Assembly (NCBI GenBank): GCA_016125135.1
Contig: WGMJ01000009.1
Coordinates: forward strand, 23,079-87,078
From: Alphaproteobacteria bacterium
Lineage (GTDB): Bacteria; Pseudomonadota; Alphaproteobacteria; Micavibrionales; Micavibrionaceae
Reading direction: 5' to 3'
DNA: 64,000 nucleotides
Shown: in pieces, positions 28,182 to 36,600 of the stretch
Numbering within the stretch: the first letter of the stretch is position 1
Layout of the letters: each line of letters opens with the position of its first letter
Translations under genes and position numbers: made by a program
The notes under the pieces: generated by a model
Seen by the model: only the letters and a program-made list of their open reading frames with translations
What the model was told of the DNA's origin: nothing
Databases searched by the model: none

Positions 28182-30014
28182 ATGTTTCTCGCACTCTTTA
28201 ACCGTGAAAGGCTTTATCAGGACTGGCTCCGCAAGAACCAGCCCGAAAATCTGCCCAATAGAGTTTTCCCGCTACTCGTACATTTCAGCAAAATCATGCC
28301 TGTAAAATTCTGGGGTATGGTTCTCATCAACTCGCTTGGCGTTCTGTGTATAGCTGCAATTCCTTATGAGTTAAAAACGATTACAAACAATATTATCTCT
28401 ACTGGCGGGCAGATCCCCGCGGATTTCTGGCACAGCGACCTTGGCAAAAGTTTTATCGAATTTTGTTTTATTGTGTGCGGGTCTTATATGTTCTTCTGGG
28501 TGGTGTGGCTTTTTTCATTCACACTGCGCAACCCTTTAATGGGGCGCATTTTGCAAGAAATTTACTCCTATGTTCTCAAGCATGACCCCACCTATTTCGA
28601 CAACCAGCTCTCGGGGCGCGTAATCCAGAAGTCGGTTGATCTTTGCAATCAATCCATGTGGATGTTCGAGCAATTCTGGTGGACCTACACAAATAATTTT
28701 ATTTATTTCACAGCGGCGATTGCATTTTTAAGCTTCGCCAATCCTCTTCTGGGCATTGGCCTTGTTGCATGGCTTCTCGTTTACTTCTCCCTCGTTGGTT
28801 TCATGGGCTACAAAATTATTCCTTATTCCGCTGCAATGAGTGATGCCCGTGCCCTTGTTACAGGGCGTTACGCCGATGTAATTACGAATATCCGCAATAT
28901 GTTCCTGTTTGCCTCCCGCACGCCCGAGGAAGGCCGCCTGGCTAATGCCATCAATAACCGCATTAATAAAGGCCAGACTGTTTATCTTGCAACCTTGAAT
29001 GCTCGTGTGCCGATGCACGTATTAAGCATACTCGGTTTTATCGGCTTTTATGGCGGCTGTATTCTTGCAATCAGCCACGGCCTCATCACGGTTGGTGACT
29101 TTGCGATGGTCGGCACACTCACGGCTGTTATTATGACCCGTGCCAATGATGTGGCGAATAACCTGCCCGAACTTTTTGAAAATATTGGTAGTGCACAGGA
29201 AAGTATTGATATGCTTTTTACACCGCACCGCCTGCAAGACCGTGAAGGCGCCATTCCTTTAGAAATTAAACAAGGCAGCATCAACTTCAAGAACGTCAAT
29301 TTTGCCTATGATAACCGCATACCTGTGTTTCATAATTTCAACCTGCACATAAAGCCGGGCGAGCGTATTGGCCTTGTTGGCCCTTCTGGTTCGGGCAAGT
29401 CAACACTCGTCTCGTTACTCCTAAGGCTTTATGACATCGAGAGCGGCGAAATTGCCGTTGACGGGCAAAATATCAGCCATGCATCACAAGAAAGTTTACG
29501 CCGGCAAATTTCCATGATCCCGCAAGAAAGTGTACTGTTTCACCGCTCGCTTGCAGATAATATCCGCTACGGGCGTGAAAGCGCATCGGATGAAGAAGTG
29601 ATTGCAGCCGCCAAAGCTGCAGAGGCACATGAATTTATCGAGGCGTTACCACTTGATTATAAAACACTCGTTGGCGAGCGCGGTGTAAAACTCTCGGGCG
29701 GGCAACGGCAAAGAATTGCGATAGCGCGCGCTTTATTAAAGAACGCCCCCATTCTGGTTCTCGACGAAGCCACAAGCGCCCTTGATAGCGAGAGCGAGGT
29801 TCATATCCAGCGCGCCATCCGTAATGCCATGGAAGGAAAAACAGTTATCGCAATTGCACACCGGCTTTCCACCATCGCCCATCTCGACCGGCTTATTGTT
29901 ATGAGTAAGGGTAAAATTGTCGAAGATGGCTCGCATACCGAACTCCTTGAAAAAGGCGGGCTTTATGCGCAACTTTGGGCACATCAATCGGGTGGATTTT
30001 TACAAGAACATTGA
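28182..30014 (+). CDS. ABC-type exporter, fused permease and ATPase
   Basis: 610 residues: a six-helix transmembrane domain (about 40-340) and a nucleotide-binding domain (about 370-600). Walker A GPSGSGKSTLVSLLLRLYD, signature LSGGQRQRIAIARALL, Walker B ILVLDEATSALDS and the H-loop IAIAHRLST are all present. Homodimeric MsbA/multidrug type. There is no N-terminal peptidase domain, so it is not a bacteriocin exporter and probably not the type I secretion ABC needed by the RTX protein at 49726. Confidence 0.93.
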   Translation: MFLALFNRERLYQDWLRKNQPENLPNRVFPLLVHFSKIMPVKFWGMVLINSLGVLCIAAIPYELKTITNNIISTGGQIPADFWHSDLGKSFIEFCFIVCGSYMFFWVVWLFSFTLRNPLMGRILQEIYSYVLKHDPTYFDNQLSGRVIQKSVDLCNQSMWMFEQFWWTYTNNFIYFTAAIAFLSFANPLLGIGLVAWLLVYFSLVGFMGYKIIPYSAAMSDARALVTGRYADVITNIRNMFLFASRTPEEGRLANAINNRINKGQTVYLATLNARVPMHVLSILGFIGFYGGCILAISHGLITVGDFAMVGTLTAVIMTRANDVANNLPELFENIGSAQESIDMLFTPHRLQDREGAIPLEIKQGSINFKNVNFAYDNRIPVFHNFNLHIKPGERIGLVGPSGSGKSTLVSLLLRLYDIESGEIAVDGQNISHASQESLRRQISMIPQESVLFHRSLADNIRYGRESASDEEVIAAAKAAEAHEFIEALPLDYKTLVGERGVKLSGGQRQRIAIARALLKNAPILVLDEATSALDSESEVHIQRAIRNAMEGKTVIAIAHRLSTIAHLDRLIVMSKGKIVEDGSHTELLEKGGLYAQLWAHQSGGFLQEH

Positions 30015-30168
30015 TTTTGGGCCAAGTTTTACCTTGGCAATTCCACACTTGCTGCGGTGAGTCATAGAAGTTTTGGTAATAAAAACAATTGAATCACTTA
30101 GACTCGTACATAAGGGTCAGGTTCTCTGGCCCATCAACCTTTCTTCATTTCTTGAAAAGGACATTTAC

Positions 30169-30762
30169 ATGATCAATATAAAACCTCTTATCGCTGAACT
30201 ACTCGGAACATTCCTTCTGGCACTTGTTGTCACATGTATGCTGGGGGGTGCATTTCCAGTGCCTGTCGCTGTCATGGCGGGTCTTGCTCTCGGGCTTGGT
30301 GTTTATATTTTTGGTGGCATATCCGGCGCACATCTCAATCCGGCCATTACTTTAGGCTTGCTGGCTATTAAAAAAGTAACCATGAAAGACGCTGGTCTTT
30401 ACATCGTTGCGCAACTTATTGGGGGCGCCCTCGCTATGATGGTTGTTGGTGAGCTTCTCACAGCGCCAACCCTCACTGTAGGCACTGACCACATGATCCT
30501 CCTCTGGGAAGGCCTCGGCGCTATGGTTCTTGCACTTGGCGTTGCCGCGGTTGTGCATGGTAAAACATCACAAGGCTCTTCAGGTCTTGTTGTTGGTGGT
30601 GCCTTGATGCTTGGTATCGCGCTTGCTGTTATCGGTGGTACAAACGGTATGTTGAACCCGGCTGTCGCTATCGCAACAGGTTCCATCTCTTTGCATTATA
30701 TCTTGGGGCCAATCATCGGCGCTGTTGTTGGTATGTTTGTTTATAAGCATATCGCTGAGTAA
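30169..30762 (+). CDS. Atypical aquaporin (MIP) family channel
   Basis: 197 residues from the ATG at 30169, which has GAAAAGGA 8 nt upstream. Six hydrophobic segments and both half-helix motifs are present: SGAHLNPAITLG and MLNPAVAIATG. In ordinary aquaporins and GlpF the second motif is NPAR, and that Arg forms the narrow selectivity filter; here it is Val. The protein is also shorter than the usual 230-270. It is therefore a MIP-fold channel with an altered pore of unknown permeant. A terminator follows, so it is a single-gene unit. Confidence 0.85.
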   Translation: MINIKPLIAELLGTFLLALVVTCMLGGAFPVPVAVMAGLALGLGVYIFGGISGAHLNPAITLGLLAIKKVTMKDAGLYIVAQLIGGALAMMVVGELLTAPTLTVGTDHMILLWEGLGAMVLALGVAAVVHGKTSQGSSGLVVGGALMLGIALAVIGGTNGMLNPAVAIATGSISLHYILGPIIGAVVGMFVYKHIAE

Positions 30763-30788
30763 GTATTTTCTCCTGTAAAACACTTGAA

Positions 30789-30816
30789 AGCCGCCCCCGC
30801 CAGGGCGGCTTTTATT
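30789..30816 (+). terminator. Rho-independent terminator after the aquaporin gene
   Basis: AGCCGCCC (30789-30796) pairs with GGGCGGCT (30803-30810) around a 6-nt loop, followed by TTTATTTT. Confidence 0.9.
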
Positions 30817-30863
30817 TTGTGCCGGTTTCAGCTAAAGTCCTACATAATCGGAGACTTAATTAT

Positions 30864-31688
30864 ATGAAACAGTTTTTATTTCTGCTTATCGTTCTTTTAT
30901 CTGCATCTTCTTCTGCCCATGCCGCCGAGTCTACCTATGACCGCGTGATTGCAAAAAATGAAATTGTTTGCGGCGTTGCGCCATGGGCCCCCTATAAAGA
31001 ATACGACCCCAATACAAAAGAATGGAAAGGCTTTGCAATTGAAATATACAAACGCGCCTTTGCAACCCTTGATATAAAAGTAACTTTCAAGGAAGTCATT
31101 CTTGGTGCACAGGTACAGGATTTGAACAATGGTAATGTTGATGCCATTTGTGATGACGGGCCATGGACAATGTCATCCGGCAAATTTGTTGAATATTCCG
31201 ATCCGCTTTACGCCAGCATTGTTTTTCCCTATGTCCGCAAGGGTGATGCGCGCTTTAAAACACGTGCCGACCTGAACAAAGCGGATATAAAATTCACCGG
31301 CATTGATGGTGACCTTTCAAGTGATCTGGTGCGCCGCCTGTTCCCGCAAGCACAGCTTGCCACAATGCCTGGCAATACCGATGTTTCACAACTTTATCTG
31401 AACGTCGCCACCAAAAAAGCCGATATTGTGATTGCCGACCCCGGTTCTTTCTCGGCCTATAACGAAACCAACCCCGGCCAACTTGTACCACTTTTCAAAG
31501 ACACGCCTTTGGGCCGTTATAAAACTGTCATTAGCGTTAAAAAGGGCGATGTAAAAATGCTAGGCCTTGTGAATCAGGCAGTTGATAACGCGCTTGCTTT
31601 CGGGATTGCTGATGAAATTCTTGACGGGTTTGATCCGACACATGACAAACTGGCCCGCGTCAGAAGCCGTTTCGTAACAGGTCAATAA
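30864..31688 (+). CDS. Family 3 extracellular solute-binding protein
   Basis: 274 residues from the ATG at 30864, chosen because it gives a proper signal peptide (MKQFLFLLIVLLSASSSAHA, cut before AES) and GGAGA lies upstream. The mature domain is of the SBP_bac_3 type: IVCGVAPWAPYKEYD opening, WKGFAIEIYKRAFATLDIKV and DAICDDGPWTMSSG. Such proteins capture amino acids or similar small ligands in the periplasm. No permease or ATPase gene is adjacent, so it either works with a distant transporter or serves as a sensor input. Confidence 0.85.
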   Translation: MKQFLFLLIVLLSASSSAHAAESTYDRVIAKNEIVCGVAPWAPYKEYDPNTKEWKGFAIEIYKRAFATLDIKVTFKEVILGAQVQDLNNGNVDAICDDGPWTMSSGKFVEYSDPLYASIVFPYVRKGDARFKTRADLNKADIKFTGIDGDLSSDLVRRLFPQAQLATMPGNTDVSQLYLNVATKKADIVIADPGSFSAYNETNPGQLVPLFKDTPLGRYKTVISVKKGDVKMLGLVNQAVDNALAFGIADEILDGFDPTHDKLARVRSRFVTGQ

Positions 31689-32348
31689 TTACGCATACAT
31701 CCTGCTGCTCATAACGAGTATCTGGTTATAAGCGGCCTCGTCATAGAAGGGCTGTATATGTGTTACAGCCTCACTCTTCTTCACAAATTCGAGTGCATCA
31801 CCAGCGTAGCCTGCATCTTTCCAAGCGGTTTGCAGCCTGTCACCACGTGCCATAAGGGCTACGCCACACATTATTTTTGTCAGGAAAGATGACGGTAGTA
31901 ATTTTGTTTCAGCCAGATTAACCAATGAAACAGCATCAGGGCCTTTAGCCGCCGCTGCATGAACTCCCTTTAAATAGCCCGCGCCACAAAATAATAGCAC
32001 TGTATGCGCAGGGCTGTTTTCAACCTGTTGGCCAGCCAGTTTATAGAGAACTTCCCCGCGGGCGGATAACGCACCATCAGGAAATTCTACCGTTACCACT
32101 GGCAGGTCTCCGCGTGCGTGCGCTAAAGATTCAACAAAAGCAAGGGAATCATTCCGGCTACCCGCTTCGATGACAACAGGTGTGCCTGCGGCCGCATTCT
32201 TGATAACCCATTCCTGCACCGCACGTTCATGCGCTGCGCCATCATGGCTTTCGCCTATGGCAATGATATTTGTATTGCTGCGGCAAGGGAAAACCTCGCC
32301 GCAAACCGTGGCAAGATTCTTATGGTTTTGTGTAAGGGTAAAGCGCAT
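31689..32348 (-). CDS. Protein of unknown function, ChaN/erythromycin-esterase-like opening
   Basis: 219 residues, no signal peptide. The segment IIAIGESHDGAAHERAVQEW followed by PVVIEAGSRN resembles the GE-x-H-D start of ChaN-like and EreA-like domains, in which His and Glu line a metal or catalytic site; the rest is not recognisable by eye. It abuts the convergent solute-binding gene with no gap. Function unknown. Confidence 0.55.
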   Translation of the reverse strand: MRFTLTQNHKNLATVCGEVFPCRSNTNIIAIGESHDGAAHERAVQEWVIKNAAAGTPVVIEAGSRNDSLAFVESLAHARGDLPVVTVEFPDGALSARGEVLYKLAGQQVENSPAHTVLLFCGAGYLKGVHAAAAKGPDAVSLVNLAETKLLPSSFLTKIMCGVALMARGDRLQTAWKDAGYAGDALEFVKKSEAVTHIQPFYDEAAYNQILVMSSRMYA

Positions 32349-32386
32349 GCCGCAACATATCCGATAGCTGGAAAATATGTCAACGC

Positions 32387-32650
32387 CTAATCCGCCTTAT
32401 TATGACGGCGAAGCCAGGAAGCCGCGTAACCGCATATCGGTACAATATGGAGCCCTTCTTTTTCTGCCGTTTTTACCACTTGCTCCATCAGCCGGCCAGC
32501 CGCCCCTGTACCCCGCAATTCGGGCGGCGCCTCCACGTAATCGATATAAAGTGTGCCCGCTTCCTTGCGGTATTTGGCGTAGGCAAAAGCCCCTTCCGTA
32601 TGAAGCTCATACTGGTGTTGCGCTATGTGGTCGGTAAATGTTTCTGTCAT
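32387..32650 (-). CDS. GNAT-type acetyltransferase, small YjdJ-like family
   Basis: 87 residues from the ATG at 32650; upstream starts would run into the tRNA-Ser gene. The family (COG2388) is a minimal GNAT fold. TLYIDYVEAPPELRGTGAAG contains the acetyl-CoA pyrophosphate loop (RGTGAAG), followed by the VVKTAEKEGLHIVPICGYAA strand-helix typical of these proteins. Substrate unknown. The preceding tRNA gene on the same strand ends 52 bp upstream. Confidence 0.85.
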   Translation of the reverse strand: MTETFTDHIAQHQYELHTEGAFAYAKYRKEAGTLYIDYVEAPPELRGTGAAGRLMEQVVKTAEKEGLHIVPICGYAASWLRRHNKAD

Positions 32651-32702
32651 ATTATTGAGATACGCTGATTTATTGATCTGGCAAGAACCATCACGCGAAA
32701 AA

Positions 32703-32792
32703 TGGCGGAAAGGATGAGATTCGAACTCACGGTACGATTGCTCGTACACACGCTTTCCAAGCGTGCGCCTTCAACCACTCGGCCACCTTTCC
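32703..32792 (-). tRNA. tRNA-Ser (anticodon GGA)
   Basis: On the minus strand the 5' acceptor GGAAAGG pairs with CCTTTCC near the 3' end, followed by discriminator G and an encoded CCA. The D-region GCCGAGTGG, the anticodon stem-loop CACGC-TTGGAAA-GCGTG (anticodon GGA, reading UCC/UCU), a long variable arm typical of class II tRNAs, and the T-loop TTCGAAT are all present. Confidence 0.95.
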
Positions 32793-32808
32793 GCACTTGA
32801 AAAAAGCA

Positions 32809-32837
32809 TATTTAGCCGCAAACGATAGGCAAGGCAA
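32809..32837 (-). promoter_or_regulatory. Candidate tRNA-Ser promoter
   Basis: Minus-strand TTGCCT (32832-32837), a 17-nt spacer, and TAAATA (32809-32814), 17 bp before the tRNA 5' end. Confidence 0.5.
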
Positions 32838-32936
32838 AGTTTTTCTCTGAAAACGGCAAAAACCTGCCATTTTCTACGGGAAAACACCGTTAAAACCCTT
32901 CCGGAAAACGCTATATTCAGCTAGTTTCCATACTCT

Positions 32937-34121
32937 ATGAGTAAACAGACAACCATTCTGCAGATCGTCCCCGAGATTGGCGTTGGCGGGGCCGAGCAGG
33001 CCGTGATTGATGTGGCCTATGCGCTGGTCAAACGGAATGTCCGCGCTATTGTGGTAGCAAATGGCGGCCACCGTCTGCCCGAGTTCTTGCGCACTGGTGC
33101 TGAACATATACAAATGGATGTCGACACGAAAAACCCTTTCAAGGTGTGGCAGAATTCACTCAGGCTCCGCGATATTATCAAGAAGCACAAAGTTGATATT
33201 GTCCATGCAAGAAGCCGTGCCCCTGCATGGAGCGCATGGCAGGCTGTAAAAAATACACGTACTGCCTTCATGACGACATGCCACGCGCCTTACAAAATTT
33301 CGAACGAAATGAAGCGCAAATATAATGCCATCATGACCAAGGGGGAGCGCGTGATTGCGATTTCAGAATTCGTGGCCAATTACCTGCGCGAGAATTACGA
33401 GTTTTTACAGCAGAATATCCGCGTTGTGCCACGTGGTATTGCGCTCGAAAAATATCACCCCGCCGCCGTTACACCCGAGCGCCTCGCCAAGCTACAGCGC
33501 GAATGGCGTGTGCCCGATGGCCAGCGTATTATTCTTTGCCCCGGCCGCCTGACGAAATGGAAAGGCCAGGCCGTGATGCTGGAAGCTTTCTCGAAGCTGA
33601 AAGAGAAGGATATCTGGCTTGTGATGGTGGGCTCTGACCAAGGACGCAGCGAATACAGACAGGCGCTTGAAAGCCAGATAAACATGTTCGAATTACAAGA
33701 GCGCGTGCGCATTATCGACCATTGCGATGACATGCCTGCAGCTTACGTGCTGGCAACTGCTGTTTGTGTACCCAGCATCGAGCCGGAAGGCTTTGGCCGC
33801 GTGGCCGTTGAAGCACAAGCCATGGGCCGTATATGTATTGCGACGGGCCACGGCGCCGCTGTTGAAACCGTGATTGATAATAAAACGGGGTTTTTGGTGC
33901 CGCCCAATGATGGCGAAGCTCTGGCCAAGAAAATAGAGCATGTTTTAGCGCTTTCCCCTGAAAAACTGGATGCCATTGTATATGAAGGCATGAATAATGC
34001 CGTGCAGAAATTCGGCCGCGAACAGATGCTGGAAAAAACAATTAATGTTTATAATGAACTTTTACCTGCCGAAAAGCATATTCCTATAGAGGAACAAGCA
34101 CGTAAAACAAAAGCGGCATGA
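32937..34121 (+). CDS. GT4-type glycosyltransferase
   Basis: 394 residues, GT-B fold. N-terminal glycine loop IVPEIGVGGAEQAVIDVA, linker ISEFVANYLRENY, then the donor domain with ILCPGRLTKWKGQAVMLEAF and the PSIEPEGFGRVAVEAQAMG donor-site motif with the EX7E glutamates. Family members act on LPS or lipid-linked glycans at the inner membrane. A TATATT box lies at 32912-32917. It overlaps the heptosyltransferase-like gene by 4 nt (ATGA), suggesting LPS core assembly. Confidence 0.9.
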   Translation: MSKQTTILQIVPEIGVGGAEQAVIDVAYALVKRNVRAIVVANGGHRLPEFLRTGAEHIQMDVDTKNPFKVWQNSLRLRDIIKKHKVDIVHARSRAPAWSAWQAVKNTRTAFMTTCHAPYKISNEMKRKYNAIMTKGERVIAISEFVANYLRENYEFLQQNIRVVPRGIALEKYHPAAVTPERLAKLQREWRVPDGQRIILCPGRLTKWKGQAVMLEAFSKLKEKDIWLVMVGSDQGRSEYRQALESQINMFELQERVRIIDHCDDMPAAYVLATAVCVPSIEPEGFGRVAVEAQAMGRICIATGHGAAVETVIDNKTGFLVPPNDGEALAKKIEHVLALSPEKLDAIVYEGMNNAVQKFGREQMLEKTINVYNELLPAEKHIPIEEQARKTKAA

Positions 34122-35083
34122 TAAAAAACGAAAAAATTCTGGTTATCAAGCGCGGCGCATTGGGCGATTTTATTCAGGCCCTTGGTGCAATGAAGGCTAT
34201 ACGTGCACACCACCCTGAAGCTGACATTACCCTTCTGACAACCAAGCCTTTTGTCGCCATGGGCGAGAAATGCGGTTACTTCAATAATGTTTATATCGAC
34301 ACAAAAAGCCTGAAAAATCTTTTTGGCCTGTTTCGTGGCTATAAATTCGATACTGTTTATGACATGCAGAATAATGACCGCACAAGTTTCTACAGCCTCA
34401 TCAACCGCATTGTAAACCCGCAAGGGCACTGGGTTGGCGCGTCTTTCTTCGCTACGCGCCGTAATGCTGCAAAAGCCCGTACAGCAAGCACATCACTTGA
34501 AGGACACAAACTAACACTATCTTTAGCTGGCATAGAAAATATTACATTTGATAAAATGGAATGGGCCGCTGGCCAGCTTTTCAACTTACCAATGCCTTAT
34601 ATTCTGCTTGTGCCGGGGGCATCACCCACACATCCGGCAAAACGCTGGCCTGCTGAAAATTTTGCAACGCTTGCGGGTGAACTCAAGAAACGTGATATCA
34701 CGCCCGTTCTTATTGGTGCGCAGAGCGAACAGGATATTTTGAAGGAAATCGAAGATAAATGCGAAGGCTTGATCAATTTGTGTGGCAAAACAGACTTGCT
34801 TGATATCCCAGCCCTTGCACGTAATGCTACAGGTGTTATTGGCAATGATACCGGCCCACTGCATCTTTCGGCCACGACAGGCGCGCATACGCTTGTTCTT
34901 TATAACCTTGCCGAAAGCAACCCGCAACGACACTTGCCTCCCGGTGAACATGTTTCTTATTTAACAGCTGAAAATGATCTGGCTGAAATTACAGTTGGTC
35001 AGGTAATGCAGGTTTTTGTGGTGTTTTTGCCAGAAAATGCGTCATTACACTCGAATGGATCATCCCCATCAACTGGGCAATAA
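34118..35083 (+). CDS. GT9 family glycosyltransferase (heptosyltransferase-like)
   Basis: 321 residues. GT9 enzymes such as WaaC/WaaF add heptose to LPS core. ILVIKRGALGDFIQALGAMK is the N-terminal acceptor-side motif; the donor domain has LVPGASPTHPAKRWPAENFA and GVIGNDTGPLHLSATTGAHT. It follows the GT4 gene by a 4-nt overlap. The last 30 residues or so extend past the usual family end and lie antisense to the SDR gene (95-nt convergent overlap). Confidence 0.9.
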   Translation: MIKNEKILVIKRGALGDFIQALGAMKAIRAHHPEADITLLTTKPFVAMGEKCGYFNNVYIDTKSLKNLFGLFRGYKFDTVYDMQNNDRTSFYSLINRIVNPQGHWVGASFFATRRNAAKARTASTSLEGHKLTLSLAGIENITFDKMEWAAGQLFNLPMPYILLVPGASPTHPAKRWPAENFATLAGELKKRDITPVLIGAQSEQDILKEIEDKCEGLINLCGKTDLLDIPALARNATGVIGNDTGPLHLSATTGAHTLVLYNLAESNPQRHLPPGEHVSYLTAENDLAEITVGQVMQVFVVFLPENASLHSNGSSPSTGQ

Positions 35084-35777
35084 AGGCTGTCAAAAACGGA
35101 TATACAATCAGCCTTTTCTTTTTATCCAGCCCTGCTTTCATAAGCCGTGCAGCTTTTTCGGTGTCCATAAGCAGTGGCATGCGGTAAGGGTTACGGTCTG
35201 TCATCGGGGTACGCACAAAGCCGGGGCAAATGACACTGACATTAACACCGTGCGGCTTTAAAGTTTGCGCGAGTGCTTCACCGTAAAAACGCACCGCTGC
35301 TTTTGACGCAGCATAAGCCGGTGCACCTGGCCACGGCGAATAGGAAACAAGCGAACTCATCAGTACCGCATGACCGCGTCCACGTGCAATCATGCGTGGA
35401 ATAATCGGGTCAATTGTATGCAACACGCCAGTAAGGTTTGTTTCAAAAACCTCATAACCCTGCGCCATAATATCTTTTTCATCAATACCGCCCATACCGC
35501 CCGAAATACCGGCGTTTGCAATAAGAATATCAAACGGGTAGCGGTGGTCCATTTGCGTTAGATATTGTTGCGTTAAATCACGCGCCCTGACATCCAGAAC
35601 ACTGGTATGCACTTCGGCACCTAATTGTTCACAGCGTTTTGCAACTGTCTGTAGGCGTTCTGCATCTCGGCCTGTAAGCACAAGCCGTGCCTTACCGCGC
35701 GCGTAAATTTCAGCAAGCGCTGCGCCCAGCCCGCTGCTGGCCCCTGTAATGCAAATGGTTTTACGCTGGTTTGTCAT
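34989..35777 (-). CDS. Short-chain dehydrogenase/reductase
   Basis: 262 residues, classical SDR. Nucleotide motif TGASSGLGAALAE, structural NAG in LIANAGISGG, catalytic Ser in VLMSSLVSYS and catalytic YAASK. No Asp/Arg determinant allows a confident NAD versus NADP call. A C-terminal hydrophobic stretch suggests membrane association. It is the last gene of the surA operon, starting 17 nt inside rsmA. Confidence 0.9.
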   Translation of the reverse strand: MTNQRKTICITGASSGLGAALAEIYARGKARLVLTGRDAERLQTVAKRCEQLGAEVHTSVLDVRARDLTQQYLTQMDHRYPFDILIANAGISGGMGGIDEKDIMAQGYEVFETNLTGVLHTIDPIIPRMIARGRGHAVLMSSLVSYSPWPGAPAYAASKAAVRFYGEALAQTLKPHGVNVSVICPGFVRTPMTDRNPYRMPLLMDTEKAARLMKAGLDKKKRLIVYPFLTAFIAQLMGMIHSSVMTHFLAKTPQKPALPDQL

Positions 35778-36600
35778 TTGAAACAGTCTCTGCCAATTTT
35801 AAATAGAGGTCAACGGGAATTGCCTCGGGCCGCAACTGCGCATCAATGCCCGCCACCTCGAAATATCCGACATGGTTTTTCAGGCCCGCCTTGATCATTT
35901 TACGCCGCTGGTTAAACGCATCGCGTGTAATATCTTCCACAAGCTTCAGGGGCGGATTATACGCACGTTCTTTACGCGGGATCAGCCTGAGAATTGCAGA
36001 CGTTACCTTGGGCTGTGGGAAAAAAACCTCTTTAGGTACCTCGAACAGAATTTCGGCATGACAAAGCCATTGCGCCAATATGCTGGCGCGGCCATATTCC
36101 GGCGTGCGCGGTTGTGCTGTAAAACGTTCCGCCACTTCTTTTTGTAACATGACCGTGATTGAAGTCATAAAAGACGGGTCAGCATGGATTTTCTGGAGCC
36201 AGCCAATAACCAGATTTGTACCAACATTATAAGGCAGGTTTGCCACCACCGCGCGCGGTGCAGGGATGGCTGCCAGATCTGTTTTCATTGCGTCCTGCAA
36301 AACAGGGTGAAACCTGCTTTCTTTTTTTGCCATGTCTTCAAGCAGCGGAAATATATTCCGGTCAATCTCGAATGCTGTTACATCATAGCCGGCATCAAGC
36401 AGGCTCCGTGTAAGCGCCCCCGGCCCCGGCCCGACCTCGATAACATGCGTGCCAACTGGCACTGAGGCCGCCCGCACAATTTTGTCTGTAATATTGCGGT
36501 CAAAAAGGAAATTCTGCCCGAATTTCTTTGAAGGGGTTATACCGTATTGCGCCAGCATATCCCTGACGGACGGCAATGTTTCCCATAGGCCCGCGCTCAT
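35761..36600 (-). CDS. rsmA: 16S rRNA dimethyladenosine transferase RsmA (KsgA)
   Basis: Dimethylates A1518 and A1519 of 16S rRNA. 279 residues, normal length. YGITPSKKFGQNFLFDRNI is the N-terminal signature, VIEVGPGPGALTRSLLDAG the SAM motif, VVANLPYNVGTNLVIGWL the catalytic NLPY motif, and the helical C-terminal domain has FNQRRKMIKAGLKN. It follows surA with a 4-nt overlap; pdxA, which often separates them, is absent. Confidence 0.96.
   Translation of the reverse strand: MSAGLWETLPSVRDMLAQYGITPSKKFGQNFLFDRNITDKIVRAASVPVGTHVIEVGPGPGALTRSLLDAGYDVTAFEIDRNIFPLLEDMAKKESRFHPVLQDAMKTDLAAIPAPRAVVANLPYNVGTNLVIGWLQKIHADPSFMTSITVMLQKEVAERFTAQPRTPEYGRASILAQWLCHAEILFEVPKEVFFPQPKVTSAILRLIPRKERAYNPPLKLVEDITRDAFNQRRKMIKAGLKNHVGYFEVAGIDAQLRPEAIPVDLYLKLAETVSNDKPA

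Noticed and set aside
28182..30014. ABC exporter considered as the type I secretion ATPase for the RTX protein
   Set aside because: Twenty kilobases away, no membrane-fusion protein or TolC gene beside it, and no C39-like N-terminal domain.
30021..30038. GCCAAG/CTTGGC hairpin after the ABC exporter gene
   Set aside because: Only 6 bp and no T-tract, so not called as a terminator.
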